Origin: Klenkia sp. PcliD-1-E
GTDB taxonomy: Bacteria > Actinomycetota > Actinomycetes > Mycobacteriales > Geodermatophilaceae
DNA: 64,000 bases
Reading direction: 5' to 3'
NCBI RefSeq assembly: GCF_024124375.1
Contig: NZ_JAMXRZ010000001.1
Span: 62,001-126,000, forward strand
The position numbers were made by a program, and so were the translations under genes. Positions within the stretch are counted from its first letter, which is position 1. Every line of letters begins with the position of its first letter. This document shows, piece by piece, positions 1-8,350 of the stretch. The notes beneath the pieces were generated by a model. That model searched no databases, was not told the DNA's origin, and saw only the letters and a list, made by a program, of their open reading frames with translations.

Positions 1-35
1 TGCACAAGCAGTTCTGCGACGTGAGGAGGACGACG

Positions 36-1184
36 GTGACCGCCGTGCGAGAGATGGTCGACCCGGTACCCGGGGCCGCTGCGCCCCACCTGCCGGCCCA
101 GCCCGATCTGGTGCAGCTGCTGACGCCGGAGGGCGAGCGGGTCGAGCACCCCGAGTACTCCCTGGAGATCTCCGACGAGGAGCTGCGCTCCCTCTACCGC
201 GACCTGGCGCTGGTCCGCCGGTGGGACGTCGAGGCCACCGCCCTGCAGCGGCAGGGCGAACTGGGCATCTGGGCCTCGCTGCAGGGCCAGGAGGCCGCGC
301 AGATCGGCGCCGGCCGGGCGCTGGGCGCCGACGACATGGCCTTCCCGACCTACCGCGAGCACGGCGTCGCCTGGACCCGCGGCGTCGACCCGCTCGACGT
401 CATCAGCCTGTTCCGCGGCAACGACCTCGGCGGCTGGGACCCGGTGGCCACCGGGTTCAACCTCTACACCGTCGTCATCGGCGCGCAGTGCCTGCACGCC
501 ACCGGCTACGCGATGGGCATCCAGCGCGATGGGCGGGTGGGGGAGGACGGAGCCGCCGCGATCGCCTTCCTCGGCGACGGCGCCACCAGCCAGGGCGAGG
601 TCAACGAGGCGATGATCTGGGCGGCCACCTTCGACGCCCCGGTCGTCTTCTTCTGCCAGAACAACCAGTACGCCATCTCGGTGCCGATCGAGCGGCAGTC
701 CAAGGTGCCGCTGTTCCAGCGCGCGGCCGGCTTCGGCTTCCCCGGCGTCCGGGTCGACGGCAACGACGTCCTGGCCGTCCTGGCGGTGACCCGCGCGGCG
801 CTCGCCCGGGCGCGCGAGGGTTCCGGGCCCACCTTCGTCGAGGCCTTCACCTACCGGATGGGCGCGCACACGACCTCCGACGACCCCACCCGCTACCGGC
901 TGGCCGACGAGCTGGAGGAGTGGAAGCTGCGCGACCCGGTCGCCCGGCTCAAGGCGCACCTGTCCCGGTCCGGCAAGGCCGACGCGGAGTTCTTCGCGGG
1001 CGTCGACGCCGAGGGCGACGAGCTCGCCGCCCGCATCCGGAAGGGCACCCTGGAGATGCCCGACCCGGCCGGCACCGAGATGTTCGACCACGTCTACGCC
1101 GAGCAGACCGAGGAGATCGCCGCGCAGCGCGCCGCGTTCCTCGCCTACCAGGCTGGATTCGACCCGGAGGGCTTCGAGAAGTGA
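36..1184 (+). CDS. pdhA: 2-oxoacid dehydrogenase E1 component, alpha subunit
   Basis: Thiamine-diphosphate-dependent alpha subunit of a pyruvate or branched-chain 2-oxoacid dehydrogenase; with the beta subunit it decarboxylates the 2-oxoacid and passes the acyl group to lipoyl-E2. The ThDP/Mg motif begins at GDGATSQGE and ends about 25 residues later at QNN. The acceptor-type motif YREHGVAW lies near residue 110. A GTG at 21 is in frame, but AGGAGG at 24-29 lies 6 bases before the GTG at 36, so I start there (382 aa). The stop overlaps the beta-subunit start (GTGA). Pyruvate versus branched-chain specificity cannot be read from the sequence; M. tuberculosis BkdA is a similar protein. Confidence 0.93.
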   Translation: MTAVREMVDPVPGAAAPHLPAQPDLVQLLTPEGERVEHPEYSLEISDEELRSLYRDLALVRRWDVEATALQRQGELGIWASLQGQEAAQIGAGRALGADDMAFPTYREHGVAWTRGVDPLDVISLFRGNDLGGWDPVATGFNLYTVVIGAQCLHATGYAMGIQRDGRVGEDGAAAIAFLGDGATSQGEVNEAMIWAATFDAPVVFFCQNNQYAISVPIERQSKVPLFQRAAGFGFPGVRVDGNDVLAVLAVTRAALARAREGSGPTFVEAFTYRMGAHTTSDDPTRYRLADELEEWKLRDPVARLKAHLSRSGKADAEFFAGVDAEGDELAARIRKGTLEMPDPAGTEMFDHVYAEQTEEIAAQRAAFLAYQAGFDPEGFEK

Positions 1185-2155
1185 GCACCCTGACCCTGGG
1201 CAAGGCCCTCAACACCGGGCTGCGCAAGGCCATGGAGGACGACCCGAAGGTCGTGCTCATGGGAGAGGACATCGGCAAGCTCGGCGGGGTCTTCCGGATC
1301 ACCGACGGCCTGCAGAAGGACTTCGGCGAGGCCCGCGTCGTGGACACCCCGCTGGCCGAGGCCGGCATCGTGGGCACCGCGGTCGGCCTGGCCATGCGCG
1401 GCTACAAGCCGGTGGTGGAGATCCAGTTCGACGGGTTCGTCTTCCCCGCCTACAACCAGATCGTCACCCAGGTCGCCAAGATCCACGCCCGCTCCCGCGG
1501 CAAGGTGCCGATGCCGATCACCATCCGCATCCCCTTCGGCGGCGGCATCGGCGCGGTCGAGCACCACAGCGAGAGCCCCGAGGCCTACTTCGCCCACACC
1601 ACCGGCCTGAAGGTCGTCGCGGTGTCCAACCCGGCCGACGCCTACTGGATGCTGCAGCAGGCCATCGCCTGCCCCGACCCGGTGGTGTTCTTCGAGCCCA
1701 AGCGCCGGTACTGGGACAAGGCCGAGGTCGACCTCGAGGCCGCCCCGCCGCCGCTGTTCAGCTCCCGGGTGGTGCGGGCCGGCGACGACGTCACGCTGCT
1801 GGCCTACGGGCCGATGGTGAAGACCGCGCTGCAGGCCGCCGAGGCGGCGCAGGGCGAGGGCCGCTCGCTGGAGGTCGTCGACCTGCGCACGCTCTCCCCG
1901 CTGGACCTGGCACCCGTGGAGGAGTCGGTCCGCCGCACCGGGCGCTGCGTGGTGGTGCACGAGGCGCAGACCACGCTGGGCATGGGCGCCGAGATCGCCG
2001 CCCGGGTCAGCGAGAGCTGCTTCCACTCCCTGGAGGCCCCGGTGCTGCGGGTCGGCGGCTACGACGTCACCTACCCGCCGTCCAAGCTCGAGGAGGAGTA
2101 CCTCCCCGACCTCGACCGGGTGCTCGAGGCCGTCGACCGCTCGCTGGGGTTCTGA
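1181..2155 (+). CDS. pdhB: 2-oxoacid dehydrogenase E1 component, beta subunit
   Basis: Transketolase-like beta subunit (324 aa) that completes the alpha2beta2 E1 active site. The N-terminal pyrimidine-binding half carries MGEDIGKLGGVFR and the signature VDTPLAEAGIVGTAVGLA; the C-terminal transketolase domain carries VVDLRTLSPLD and VVHEAQ. The GTG start overlaps the E1 alpha stop by 4 bases, so translation is probably coupled. The E2 gene begins 2 bases after the stop. The length is normal for the family. The open frame extends far upstream, but that part is antisense-like shadow inside the alpha gene. Confidence 0.94.
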   Translation: MSTLTLGKALNTGLRKAMEDDPKVVLMGEDIGKLGGVFRITDGLQKDFGEARVVDTPLAEAGIVGTAVGLAMRGYKPVVEIQFDGFVFPAYNQIVTQVAKIHARSRGKVPMPITIRIPFGGGIGAVEHHSESPEAYFAHTTGLKVVAVSNPADAYWMLQQAIACPDPVVFFEPKRRYWDKAEVDLEAAPPPLFSSRVVRAGDDVTLLAYGPMVKTALQAAEAAQGEGRSLEVVDLRTLSPLDLAPVEESVRRTGRCVVVHEAQTTLGMGAEIAARVSESCFHSLEAPVLRVGGYDVTYPPSKLEEEYLPDLDRVLEAVDRSLGF

Positions 2156-2156
2156 G

Positions 2157-3689
2157 ATGCCGGACCTGCGCCAGTTCAAGCTCCCCGACGTCGGCGAGGG
2201 CCTCACCGAGGGCGAGATCCTGCAGTGGCTGGTCGCCGTCGGCGACACGGTGACCACCAACCAGCCGCTGTGCGAGGTGGAGACCGCCAAGGCCGCCGTC
2301 GAGCTGCCCAGCCCGTACGCCGGCACGGTGGTCGAGCTGCTGCACGAGCCGGGGACGACGGTCGACGTCGGGGCCCCGATCATCACGATCGACGTCGGCG
2401 GTGACTCCCCGTCGGCCGACGACGCGCCCTCGGACGACGCCCCGGCCGCGGGGTTGATCGGTGGTCCGGCGCCCGGTGGGCGGACGTCGGTGCTGGTCGG
2501 CTACGGCCCGAAGAACACCGAGGCGGTGCGCCGTCCGCGCCGGTCGGGCACCGCGGTCGCCGAGCGGGCCACCGCGCCCGCCGTCGTCCCCGAGGCCGAC
2601 TACGGGTCACCGCCCGACCGGCCGCCGCTGCTGGCCACCGCGCCGGACATGACCAGCAAGCCGGTGCGCCACGGCGGGCTGGAGATCGGCCGGGCCGCCG
2701 AGCAGCACGCCGCCGACACCTCCGCGGACACCACGGCCGCCTCGGGCACCGCGGTGGCCCCCGGCCGGCGTGCGCCGCGCCCGCTGGCCAAGCCGCCGGT
2801 GCGCAAGTACGCCAAGGACTCAGGCGTCGACCTGACCACCGTCACCGGCACCGGCGCCGGCGGGGTCATCACCCGCGCGGACGTCGACGCCGCCCGCTCG
2901 GCCCCGGCGGAGCCGGCCCGCACCCCGGCCGAGCTTGCTGCCGAGGCCGGCACCGTCGTCCGGTTCCCTGCTCCGGAGGCGGGGACCGAGGGCCGCGAGC
3001 AGCGGATCCCGATCAAGGGCGTGCGCAAGCACACCGCCGCGGCGATGGTCTCCAGTGCCTTCACCGCGCCGCACGTCACGGAGTTCCTGACCGTCGACGT
3101 CACCCGGATGATGGCGCTGCGCGGCCGGCTCGCCGCCCGTCCCGAGCTCGCCGGGCTCAAGGTCAGCCCGCTGCTGTTCGTGGCCAAGGCGCTGCTGCTC
3201 GCCGCCCGGAAGCACCCGATGGTGAACAGCTCGTGGGACGAGGCGGCGCAGGAGATCGTGGTCAAGGACTACGTGAACCTGGGCATCGCGGCGGCCACCC
3301 CCCGTGGCCTCGTCGTCCCGAACATCAAGGACGCCAGCCGGCTGTCGCTGGCCGAGCTGGCCGGGGCGCTGGCCGACCTGACCGCCACCGCGCGGGCCGG
3401 GAAGACCTCGCCGGCGGACATGTCCGGCGGCACGATCACGATCACCAACGTGGGCGTGTTCGGCGTGGACACCGGGACCCCGATCCTCAACCCCGGCGAG
3501 TCGGCGATCCTGGCCTTCGGCGCCGTGCGCGAGATGCCGTGGGTGCACAAGGGCAGGATCCGGGTGCGCCAGGTGACGCAGCTGGCGCTGTCCTTCGACC
3601 ACCGGATCATCGACGGCGAGCTCGGGAGCCGGTTCCTCGCCGACGTCGGCGCCGTCCTGCACGACCCCGGCGTCGCCCTGGCGCTGTAG
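2157..3689 (+). CDS. pdhC: 2-oxoacid dehydrogenase E2 (dihydrolipoamide acyltransferase)
   Basis: Core acyltransferase of the complex (510 aa). Residues 1-78 form a lipoyl domain with the lipoylated lysine in ETAKAAVE. A long Ala/Pro-rich linker follows. A peripheral subunit-binding domain lies near residues 200-243 (APRPLAKPPVRKYAKDSGVD and TGAGGVITRADV). The catalytic domain runs from about residue 280 to the end and carries the active-site motif DHRIIDG with His at residue 482. It starts one base after the E1 beta stop, completing a three-gene operon. No E3 gene is present here. A single lipoyl domain is usual for the actinobacterial branched-chain/pyruvate type. Confidence 0.94.
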   Translation: MPDLRQFKLPDVGEGLTEGEILQWLVAVGDTVTTNQPLCEVETAKAAVELPSPYAGTVVELLHEPGTTVDVGAPIITIDVGGDSPSADDAPSDDAPAAGLIGGPAPGGRTSVLVGYGPKNTEAVRRPRRSGTAVAERATAPAVVPEADYGSPPDRPPLLATAPDMTSKPVRHGGLEIGRAAEQHAADTSADTTAASGTAVAPGRRAPRPLAKPPVRKYAKDSGVDLTTVTGTGAGGVITRADVDAARSAPAEPARTPAELAAEAGTVVRFPAPEAGTEGREQRIPIKGVRKHTAAAMVSSAFTAPHVTEFLTVDVTRMMALRGRLAARPELAGLKVSPLLFVAKALLLAARKHPMVNSSWDEAAQEIVVKDYVNLGIAAATPRGLVVPNIKDASRLSLAELAGALADLTATARAGKTSPADMSGGTITITNVGVFGVDTGTPILNPGESAILAFGAVREMPWVHKGRIRVRQVTQLALSFDHRIIDGELGSRFLADVGAVLHDPGVALAL

Positions 3690-3830
3690 CCGCCCGCGAT
3701 CCCGGGGTTCCCGCCCTCCCGCGACCCGTCGAGGGGGCCGGACCCCGGGACACGACGTCGAGTGCGGGGTTCGCGGGGTCCTGGCGCTGTCGACGACCCC
3801 GGGAACCCCGGTCTCGGGGCCCGCGCACGA

Positions 3831-3869
3831 CGAAGGCCCCCTCCCGCAGCACGCGGGAGGGGGCCTTCG
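3831..3869. terminator. Perfect 17-bp hairpin between convergent E2 and ptsH genes
   Basis: The arms 3831-3847 and 3853-3869 are perfect reverse complements with a 5-base loop. The hairpin lies 12 bases after the ptsH stop and about 140 bases after the E2 stop, so it can end the leftward fru operon and back up the rightward operon. There is no clear T run, as is common in high-GC actinobacteria. Confidence 0.8.
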
Positions 3870-3881
3870 GGGTCGTGCTGG

Positions 3882-4142
3882 TTACTCGGCGTCGAGGTCG
3901 CGCTCGACCATGCCGGCGATCTCGTCGAGGACGGCCTCGTCCTCGCTGCTGACCTCCACCTCGGCGCCCTTCTTGGCGCCGAGGGTCATGATCATCAGCG
4001 GCGAGCCGGCGTCGACCGGGTTGCCGCCGGGGGTGGCGAGGGTGACCGGCTTGCCGGACTTGCTCACCGCCTCGGCGATCAGGGCGGCGGGGCGGGCGTG
4101 CAGGCCGACGGCGGAACCGACGGTCACGGTCTTGCTGGGCAT
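3882..4142 (-). CDS. ptsH: Phosphocarrier protein HPr
   Basis: Small phosphotransferase-system carrier (86 aa, normal length) that takes phosphate from enzyme I and gives it to the EIIA domain of the fructose permease. The active site GLHARPA places the phosphorylated His near residue 16. The conserved second region is SPLMIMTLGAKKG; the regulatory Ser46 position of Firmicutes HPr reads SPLMIM here, so HPr-kinase control is not implied. It is the last gene of the leftward deoR-fruK-fruA-ptsH group, 81 bases after fruA. Confidence 0.96.
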   Translation of the reverse strand: MPSKTVTVGSAVGLHARPAALIAEAVSKSGKPVTLATPGGNPVDAGSPLMIMTLGAKKGAEVEVSSEDEAVLDEIAGMVERDLDAE

Positions 4143-4223
4143 CGAGGTGCTCTCCTCTGCGTCGAGTGAGGTGCGGGGCGCGGGCGGGGTGGCCGCCCGC
4201 GCCCCGGGGTCGGGTAGATCCTG

Positions 4224-6332
4224 TCAGCTGGCGGCGGCCACGGCACCCGTGGTGGTCACGGTGCTGCCGGCCATCGCGGCCTCGGTGGCCTCGGCGGGGG
4301 CGACGGGCTTGCGGCCGAAGCTCTTGGCCGCGGTCACCGCGATCGCGCCGACGATGGTCCCGATGATGACCGCGAGGAAGAACAGCAGCGCGTTGCTCAT
4401 CGCGAAGAACACGAAGATGCCGCCGTGGGGGGCCCGCAGCTGGACGCCGAACCCGGCGACCAGGGCACCGGTGGTGGCACCGCCGAGCATCATCGAGGGG
4501 ATGACGCGCAGCGGGTCGGCCGCGGCGAACGGGATGGCGCCCTCGGAGATGAACGAGGCACCCAGCAGCCAGGCGGCCTTGCCGTTGTCCCGCTCGGCCG
4601 CGGTGTACAGCTTGGGCCGGATGACCGTGGACAGCGCCATGGCCAGCGGCGGGACCATGCCCGCGGCCATCACGGTGGCCATGATGACCAGCTGCTGGCG
4701 GCCGCCGTCGCCGGCGATCGCCGCGGTGAGGCCGGTGGTGGCGAAGACGTAGGCCGCCTTGTTGACCGGGCCCCCGAGGTCGAAGCACATCATCAGGCCG
4801 AGGATGATCCCGAGCAGGACCGCCGAGGCGCCGGTGAGGCCGTTGAGGAAGTTGCCCAGCCCGGTGAGCGCCGCAGCGAGCGGACGGCCCAGGAAGAGCA
4901 CCATGATGCCGCTGGAGATGATCGTGGCCAGCAGCGGGATGATCACGACTGGCTGCAGGCCGCGGACACCCGCGGGCAGCTTCCACGAGGCGATCCACTT
5001 GGCCGCGAAGCCGGCGATGATGCCGCCGACCAGGCCACCGAGGAAGCCGGCGCCGACGGTGCCGGAGACCGCGCCCACGACGAAGCCGGGCACGATGCCC
5101 GGGCGGTCGGCGATGGCGTAGGCGATGTAGCCGGCCAGCGCCGGCACCAGGAAGCCGAAGGCCGCCCCGCCGAGCACGAAGCACAGCGCGCCGAGGTAGC
5201 CCAGCAGGCCGTCGTTGAGGCCGGTACCGGCATCGGCGACCGGCAGGTTGAAGAAGCTGTTGTTCAGCGCCCAGTTCAGCGCGTAGCTCTGCCCGGACGC
5301 CGAGGCCGGGTCGGTGAGCACGATCTGGTAGCCGCCGAGCAGGAAGCTCAGCGCGATGAGCAGACCGCCCGCGGCGACGAACGGGATCATGTAGCTGACG
5401 CCGGTGAGCAGCCAGCGGCGGATCTCCGAGCCCACGCCCTGGCCGCCGGAGGTGGGGGCGGCGGCGTCGGCGCCGGAGCCGCCGGGCACCCGGCGCGCGT
5501 TCGGGTCACCCGCGGCCGCGATGGCCTCGCGGATCATGACCTCGGGCTCCTGGATGGCCCGCTTGGTGCCCGACTGCACGACCGGCTTGCCGGCGAACCG
5601 GTCGCGGTCCCGCACGCCCACGTCGACGGCGAAGATGACGGCGGCGGCCTTGCTGATGACCGAGGGGTCCAGCGGGGTGGAGCCCGAGGAGCCCTGGGTC
5701 TCCACGTGCAGGTCGACGCCCATCTCGCGGGCGGCGGCGGCCAGCTTGTCGGCGGCCATGTAGGTGTGCGCGATGCCGGTCGGGCAGGCGCTGATGGCGA
5801 CCAGGGTCGGGCCGTCGCCGGCGGTCGGCGCCGGGGTCGCGGCCGGGGCGGCGGCCGCGGGTGCCGCGGCGGTGGCCGGGGCGGGGGAGACGACGTCCTG
5901 CACCAGGGTGACGACCTCGTCGGCGGTGGAGGCGTTGCGCAGCGAGGCGACGAACTCCGGGCGCACCAGGGCGCGGGCCAGCGAGGACAGCAGGGTCAGG
6001 TGGTCGGCGTCGCCGGCCTCGGGGGCGGCGATGAGGAAGACCAGGTCGGCGGGGCCGTCGGGGGCGCCGAAGTCGGCACCGGGACGCAGCCGGGCGAAGG
6101 CCAGCGAGGCCTCGGTGACGGCCCCGGAGCGGCAGTGCGGGATGGCGATGCCGCCGGGCAGCCCGGTGGCGACCTTGGCCTCACGGTCCATGGCGTCGGA
6201 GTGCAGGCCCTCGGCCGAGGTGGCCCGGCCGCTGCGGGCGACCAGCTCGGCCAGCTGCCGGATGACGGCGGTCTTGTCGGCCCCGGGGCTGACGTCGAGC
6301 GCCACCAGGTCGGTGGTGATGAGTGCGGACAC
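4224..6332 (-). CDS. fruA: Fructose-specific PTS permease EIIABC
   Basis: Membrane permease that imports fructose as fructose 1-phosphate (702 aa). Domains in order: EIIA (residues 1-150, phospho-His66 in IAIPHCRS), an Ala/Pro linker (150-172), EIIB (174-275, phospho-Cys183 in ISACPTGIAHT), and EIIC with about eight or more membrane segments (310-675, from MIPFVAAGGLLIALSFLL). The A-B-C order in one chain is the usual actinobacterial FruA. I start at the GTG at 6332, which follows AGGAG; the open frame continues upstream only as shadow of fruK. It follows fruK by 28 bases. Confidence 0.95.
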   Translation of the reverse strand: MSALITTDLVALDVSPGADKTAVIRQLAELVARSGRATSAEGLHSDAMDREAKVATGLPGGIAIPHCRSGAVTEASLAFARLRPGADFGAPDGPADLVFLIAAPEAGDADHLTLLSSLARALVRPEFVASLRNASTADEVVTLVQDVVSPAPATAAAPAAAAPAATPAPTAGDGPTLVAISACPTGIAHTYMAADKLAAAAREMGVDLHVETQGSSGSTPLDPSVISKAAAVIFAVDVGVRDRDRFAGKPVVQSGTKRAIQEPEVMIREAIAAAGDPNARRVPGGSGADAAAPTSGGQGVGSEIRRWLLTGVSYMIPFVAAGGLLIALSFLLGGYQIVLTDPASASGQSYALNWALNNSFFNLPVADAGTGLNDGLLGYLGALCFVLGGAAFGFLVPALAGYIAYAIADRPGIVPGFVVGAVSGTVGAGFLGGLVGGIIAGFAAKWIASWKLPAGVRGLQPVVIIPLLATIISSGIMVLFLGRPLAAALTGLGNFLNGLTGASAVLLGIILGLMMCFDLGGPVNKAAYVFATTGLTAAIAGDGGRQQLVIMATVMAAGMVPPLAMALSTVIRPKLYTAAERDNGKAAWLLGASFISEGAIPFAAADPLRVIPSMMLGGATTGALVAGFGVQLRAPHGGIFVFFAMSNALLFFLAVIIGTIVGAIAVTAAKSFGRKPVAPAEATEAAMAGSTVTTTGAVAAAS

Positions 6333-6360
6333 GGAGTTGCTCCTGGTCTCGAAGGGGGAC

Positions 6361-7338
6361 TCAGTGGGACAGGGACGGTGCAGAACCGGCGAAGCCGGGG
6401 GTGACCCGGACGGCGGGACCGTCCACCTGGGCCGGGGTGGGGACGGCGGAGCCGGGCAACGATGCCGAGGCCGCGCCGTAGGCGACGGCGGACCGCAGCC
6501 GGTCGGCGGCGGCACCCCCGTCGAGGTCGGCCAGCAGGTAGCCGGCCAGGCTGCAGTCACCGGCGCCGACCGTGCTGCGCACGGTGATGGCCGGCGGGCG
6601 GGCGGAGAACAGCTCCCCGTCCGCGGTCGAGAGGAGGGCGCCGTCGGCCCCCAGGGTGAGCAGCACCTCGCGCACGCCGCGCTCGTGCAGGACGGCGACG
6701 GCGGCGAGGGCGGCGTCGGGGTCGGCGACGACCTCGGCCTCGGTGGTGCCGGCCAGCTGGGCCAGCTCCTCGGTGTTGGGCTTGAGCAGGTCGGGGGCGG
6801 CGTCGTGCCCGGCGTCGAGCAGGGCCAGCAGCGGCGCCTCGGAGGTGTCGACGGCGATGCGGGCACCGGTCGGCCGCACGGCGCGGACGAGGTCGGCGTA
6901 CCAGTCCAGCGGGGTGCCGGGGGGCAGCGAGCCGCACAGCGCGACCCAGCGGGCGCCGGCCGCGTGCTCGGCCACGGCCGCGGCGAGCCCGGCGCGGGTC
7001 GCGTCGTCCAGGGCCGCCCCGGGCTCGTTGAGCTTGGTGGTCGTGCCGTCGGGCTCGGTGAGGGTGTAGTTGGTGCGCACCGGCTGGCCGATCGGCACGG
7101 TGGCCAGCCGCAGGCCCAGCTGCTGCAGGGCGCGGACGATCGGGTCGTCGTCGGCCGCGGGCAGCACGGAGACGACCTCGGCGCCGGCGGCGGCCACCGC
7201 CCGGGAGACGTTGACGCCCTTGCCCCCCGGCTCGGTGCTGCTGGGGGCCAGCCGGGCGACGCTGCCGCGCTCCAGCGGGCCGGGCAGGGACAGCGTGCGG
7301 TCCAGGCTGGGGTTGGCGGTCAGGGTCACGATGCTCAT
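6361..7338 (-). CDS. fruK: 1-phosphofructokinase
   Basis: PfkB-family sugar kinase (325 aa) that phosphorylates fructose 1-phosphate, the product of FruA, to fructose 1,6-bisphosphate in the cytoplasm. The N-terminal substrate loop PGGKGVNVSRA and the C-terminal ATP/anion-hole motif GAGDCSLAGYL with the catalytic Asp are both visible. TANPSLDRTL at the N-terminus is typical of 1-phosphofructokinases. Its start overlaps the deoR stop by 4 bases, so the two are co-transcribed. Confidence 0.95.
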   Translation of the reverse strand: MSIVTLTANPSLDRTLSLPGPLERGSVARLAPSSTEPGGKGVNVSRAVAAAGAEVVSVLPAADDDPIVRALQQLGLRLATVPIGQPVRTNYTLTEPDGTTTKLNEPGAALDDATRAGLAAAVAEHAAGARWVALCGSLPPGTPLDWYADLVRAVRPTGARIAVDTSEAPLLALLDAGHDAAPDLLKPNTEELAQLAGTTEAEVVADPDAALAAVAVLHERGVREVLLTLGADGALLSTADGELFSARPPAITVRSTVGAGDCSLAGYLLADLDGGAAADRLRSAVAYGAASASLPGSAVPTPAQVDGPAVRVTPGFAGSAPSLSH

Positions 7339-8102
7339 GCGGTGAGGACCTCGATCCCGTGCGATTCGATCTCGGAGACGACGTCCGGGTCGGCCTCGTC
7401 GTCGGTGACCAGCACGTCGACGTCGTCGACGGCGGCGAAGCGGACCAGGTGCTCGCGGCCGAGCTTGCTGCTGTCGGCGAGCACGACCACGCGCTGGGCG
7501 GCCTTGACCATGGCGCGCTTGGAGGCGGCCTCGGTCTCGTCGGGGGTGGTGAAGCCGTGCGCGCCGGTGACCCCGTTGGCCCCGAGGAACACCACGTCGG
7601 CCTTGAGGTCGGCGAGCGCCGCGACCGTGGACTCGCCCACCGCGGTCTGGGTGATGCCCCGGACCCGGCCGCCCAGCACGTGCAGGCTGATGCCGGGGGC
7701 GGCCGAGAGGCGGTGCGAGATGGGCACCGAGTTGGTGACCGCCAGCAGCCGGCGCCCGGTCGGCAGCAGCTCGGCGAGCGCGGCGGTGGTGCTGCCGCCG
7801 TCGAGGATCAGGCTGCCGTCGGCGTCGGGGACGTAGGCCAGCGCCGCGGAGGCGATGCGCCGCTTCTGCTCGGTGCGGGTGCTGCGCCGCTCGCCGAGGC
7901 CGGGCTCGAGGACGGTGAGCGCGCCGGTGGGCACGGCCCCGCCGTGCACCCGGCGCAGCATCCCCGAGCGCTCGAGGACGGCGAGGTCGCGGCGGACGGT
8001 CTCGGTGGTGACGCCGAACCGCTCGGCCACCGCGGTCACGGCCACCCGGCCGCGCTGGGCGACCAGGCCCGCGATGGCCTGCTGGCGCTCCTCCGCGTAC
8101 AT
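7335..8102 (-). CDS. DeoR-family regulator of the fructose operon
   Basis: Transcriptional regulator (255 aa) with an N-terminal DeoR winged helix (residues 1-60, start MYAEERQQAI, recognition region GVTTETVRRDLAVLE) and a C-terminal sugar-phosphate sensor domain (LILDGGSTTAALAE, VFLGANGV, KRAMVKAAQ). Being first in the operon with fruK and fruA, it most likely represses them and responds to fructose 1-phosphate; the ligand is inference. The frame is open up to 8129, but MYAEERQ is the typical family start, so I use the ATG at 8102. Actinobacterial FruR proteins share this arrangement. Confidence 0.9.
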   Translation of the reverse strand: MYAEERQQAIAGLVAQRGRVAVTAVAERFGVTTETVRRDLAVLERSGMLRRVHGGAVPTGALTVLEPGLGERRSTRTEQKRRIASAALAYVPDADGSLILDGGSTTAALAELLPTGRRLLAVTNSVPISHRLSAAPGISLHVLGGRVRGITQTAVGESTVAALADLKADVVFLGANGVTGAHGFTTPDETEAASKRAMVKAAQRVVVLADSSKLGREHLVRFAAVDDVDVLVTDDEADPDVVSEIESHGIEVLTA

Positions 8103-8150
8103 CTGCACCCCCGACCTAGTGTTGCGCACGTCACTGATGCACGCCCGGTT

Positions 8151-8206
8151 CTGTTGTTTCTGGTCTGTGTTGGTGTTGTTCTACGTTGGTTACGTTGACA
8201 AGTCAA
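8151..8206. promoter_or_regulatory. Repeat-rich control region between deoR-fru operon and ptsI
   Basis: This divergent intergenic region contains five spaced copies of GTTGKT/GTTGAC (near 8152, 8169, 8175, 8185 and 8194) and ends in the palindrome TTGACAAGTCAA (8195-8206). It is markedly less GC-rich than its surroundings. It is the natural place for the DeoR-type protein to bind and control both directions. No -10 element is assigned with confidence. Confidence 0.5.
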
Positions 8207-8350
8207 GACACCTCGGTGACTGTGGTCACCACGCCCCTGCGACGCCGGTCACCCCGCTGTCGACGGGCGCGGAGCGGGTGGGCACCATGCACCCCACACC
8301 CGTCCGCGCCACCGTCGTCGCGTCGCCTCCAGACCCAGGAAGAGGTCCCG

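Noticed and set aside
1145-2386. Long minus-strand open frame across the E1 beta and E2 genes
   Set aside because: Shadow of two well-supported enzymes; no ribosome site and no recognisable domain.
4425-6404. Long open frame (over 650 codons) on the plus strand across fruA
   Set aside because: It is antisense to fruA, whose domains and active-site residues are complete; its composition is the Gly/Asp/Arg-rich pattern of a GC-rich shadow frame.
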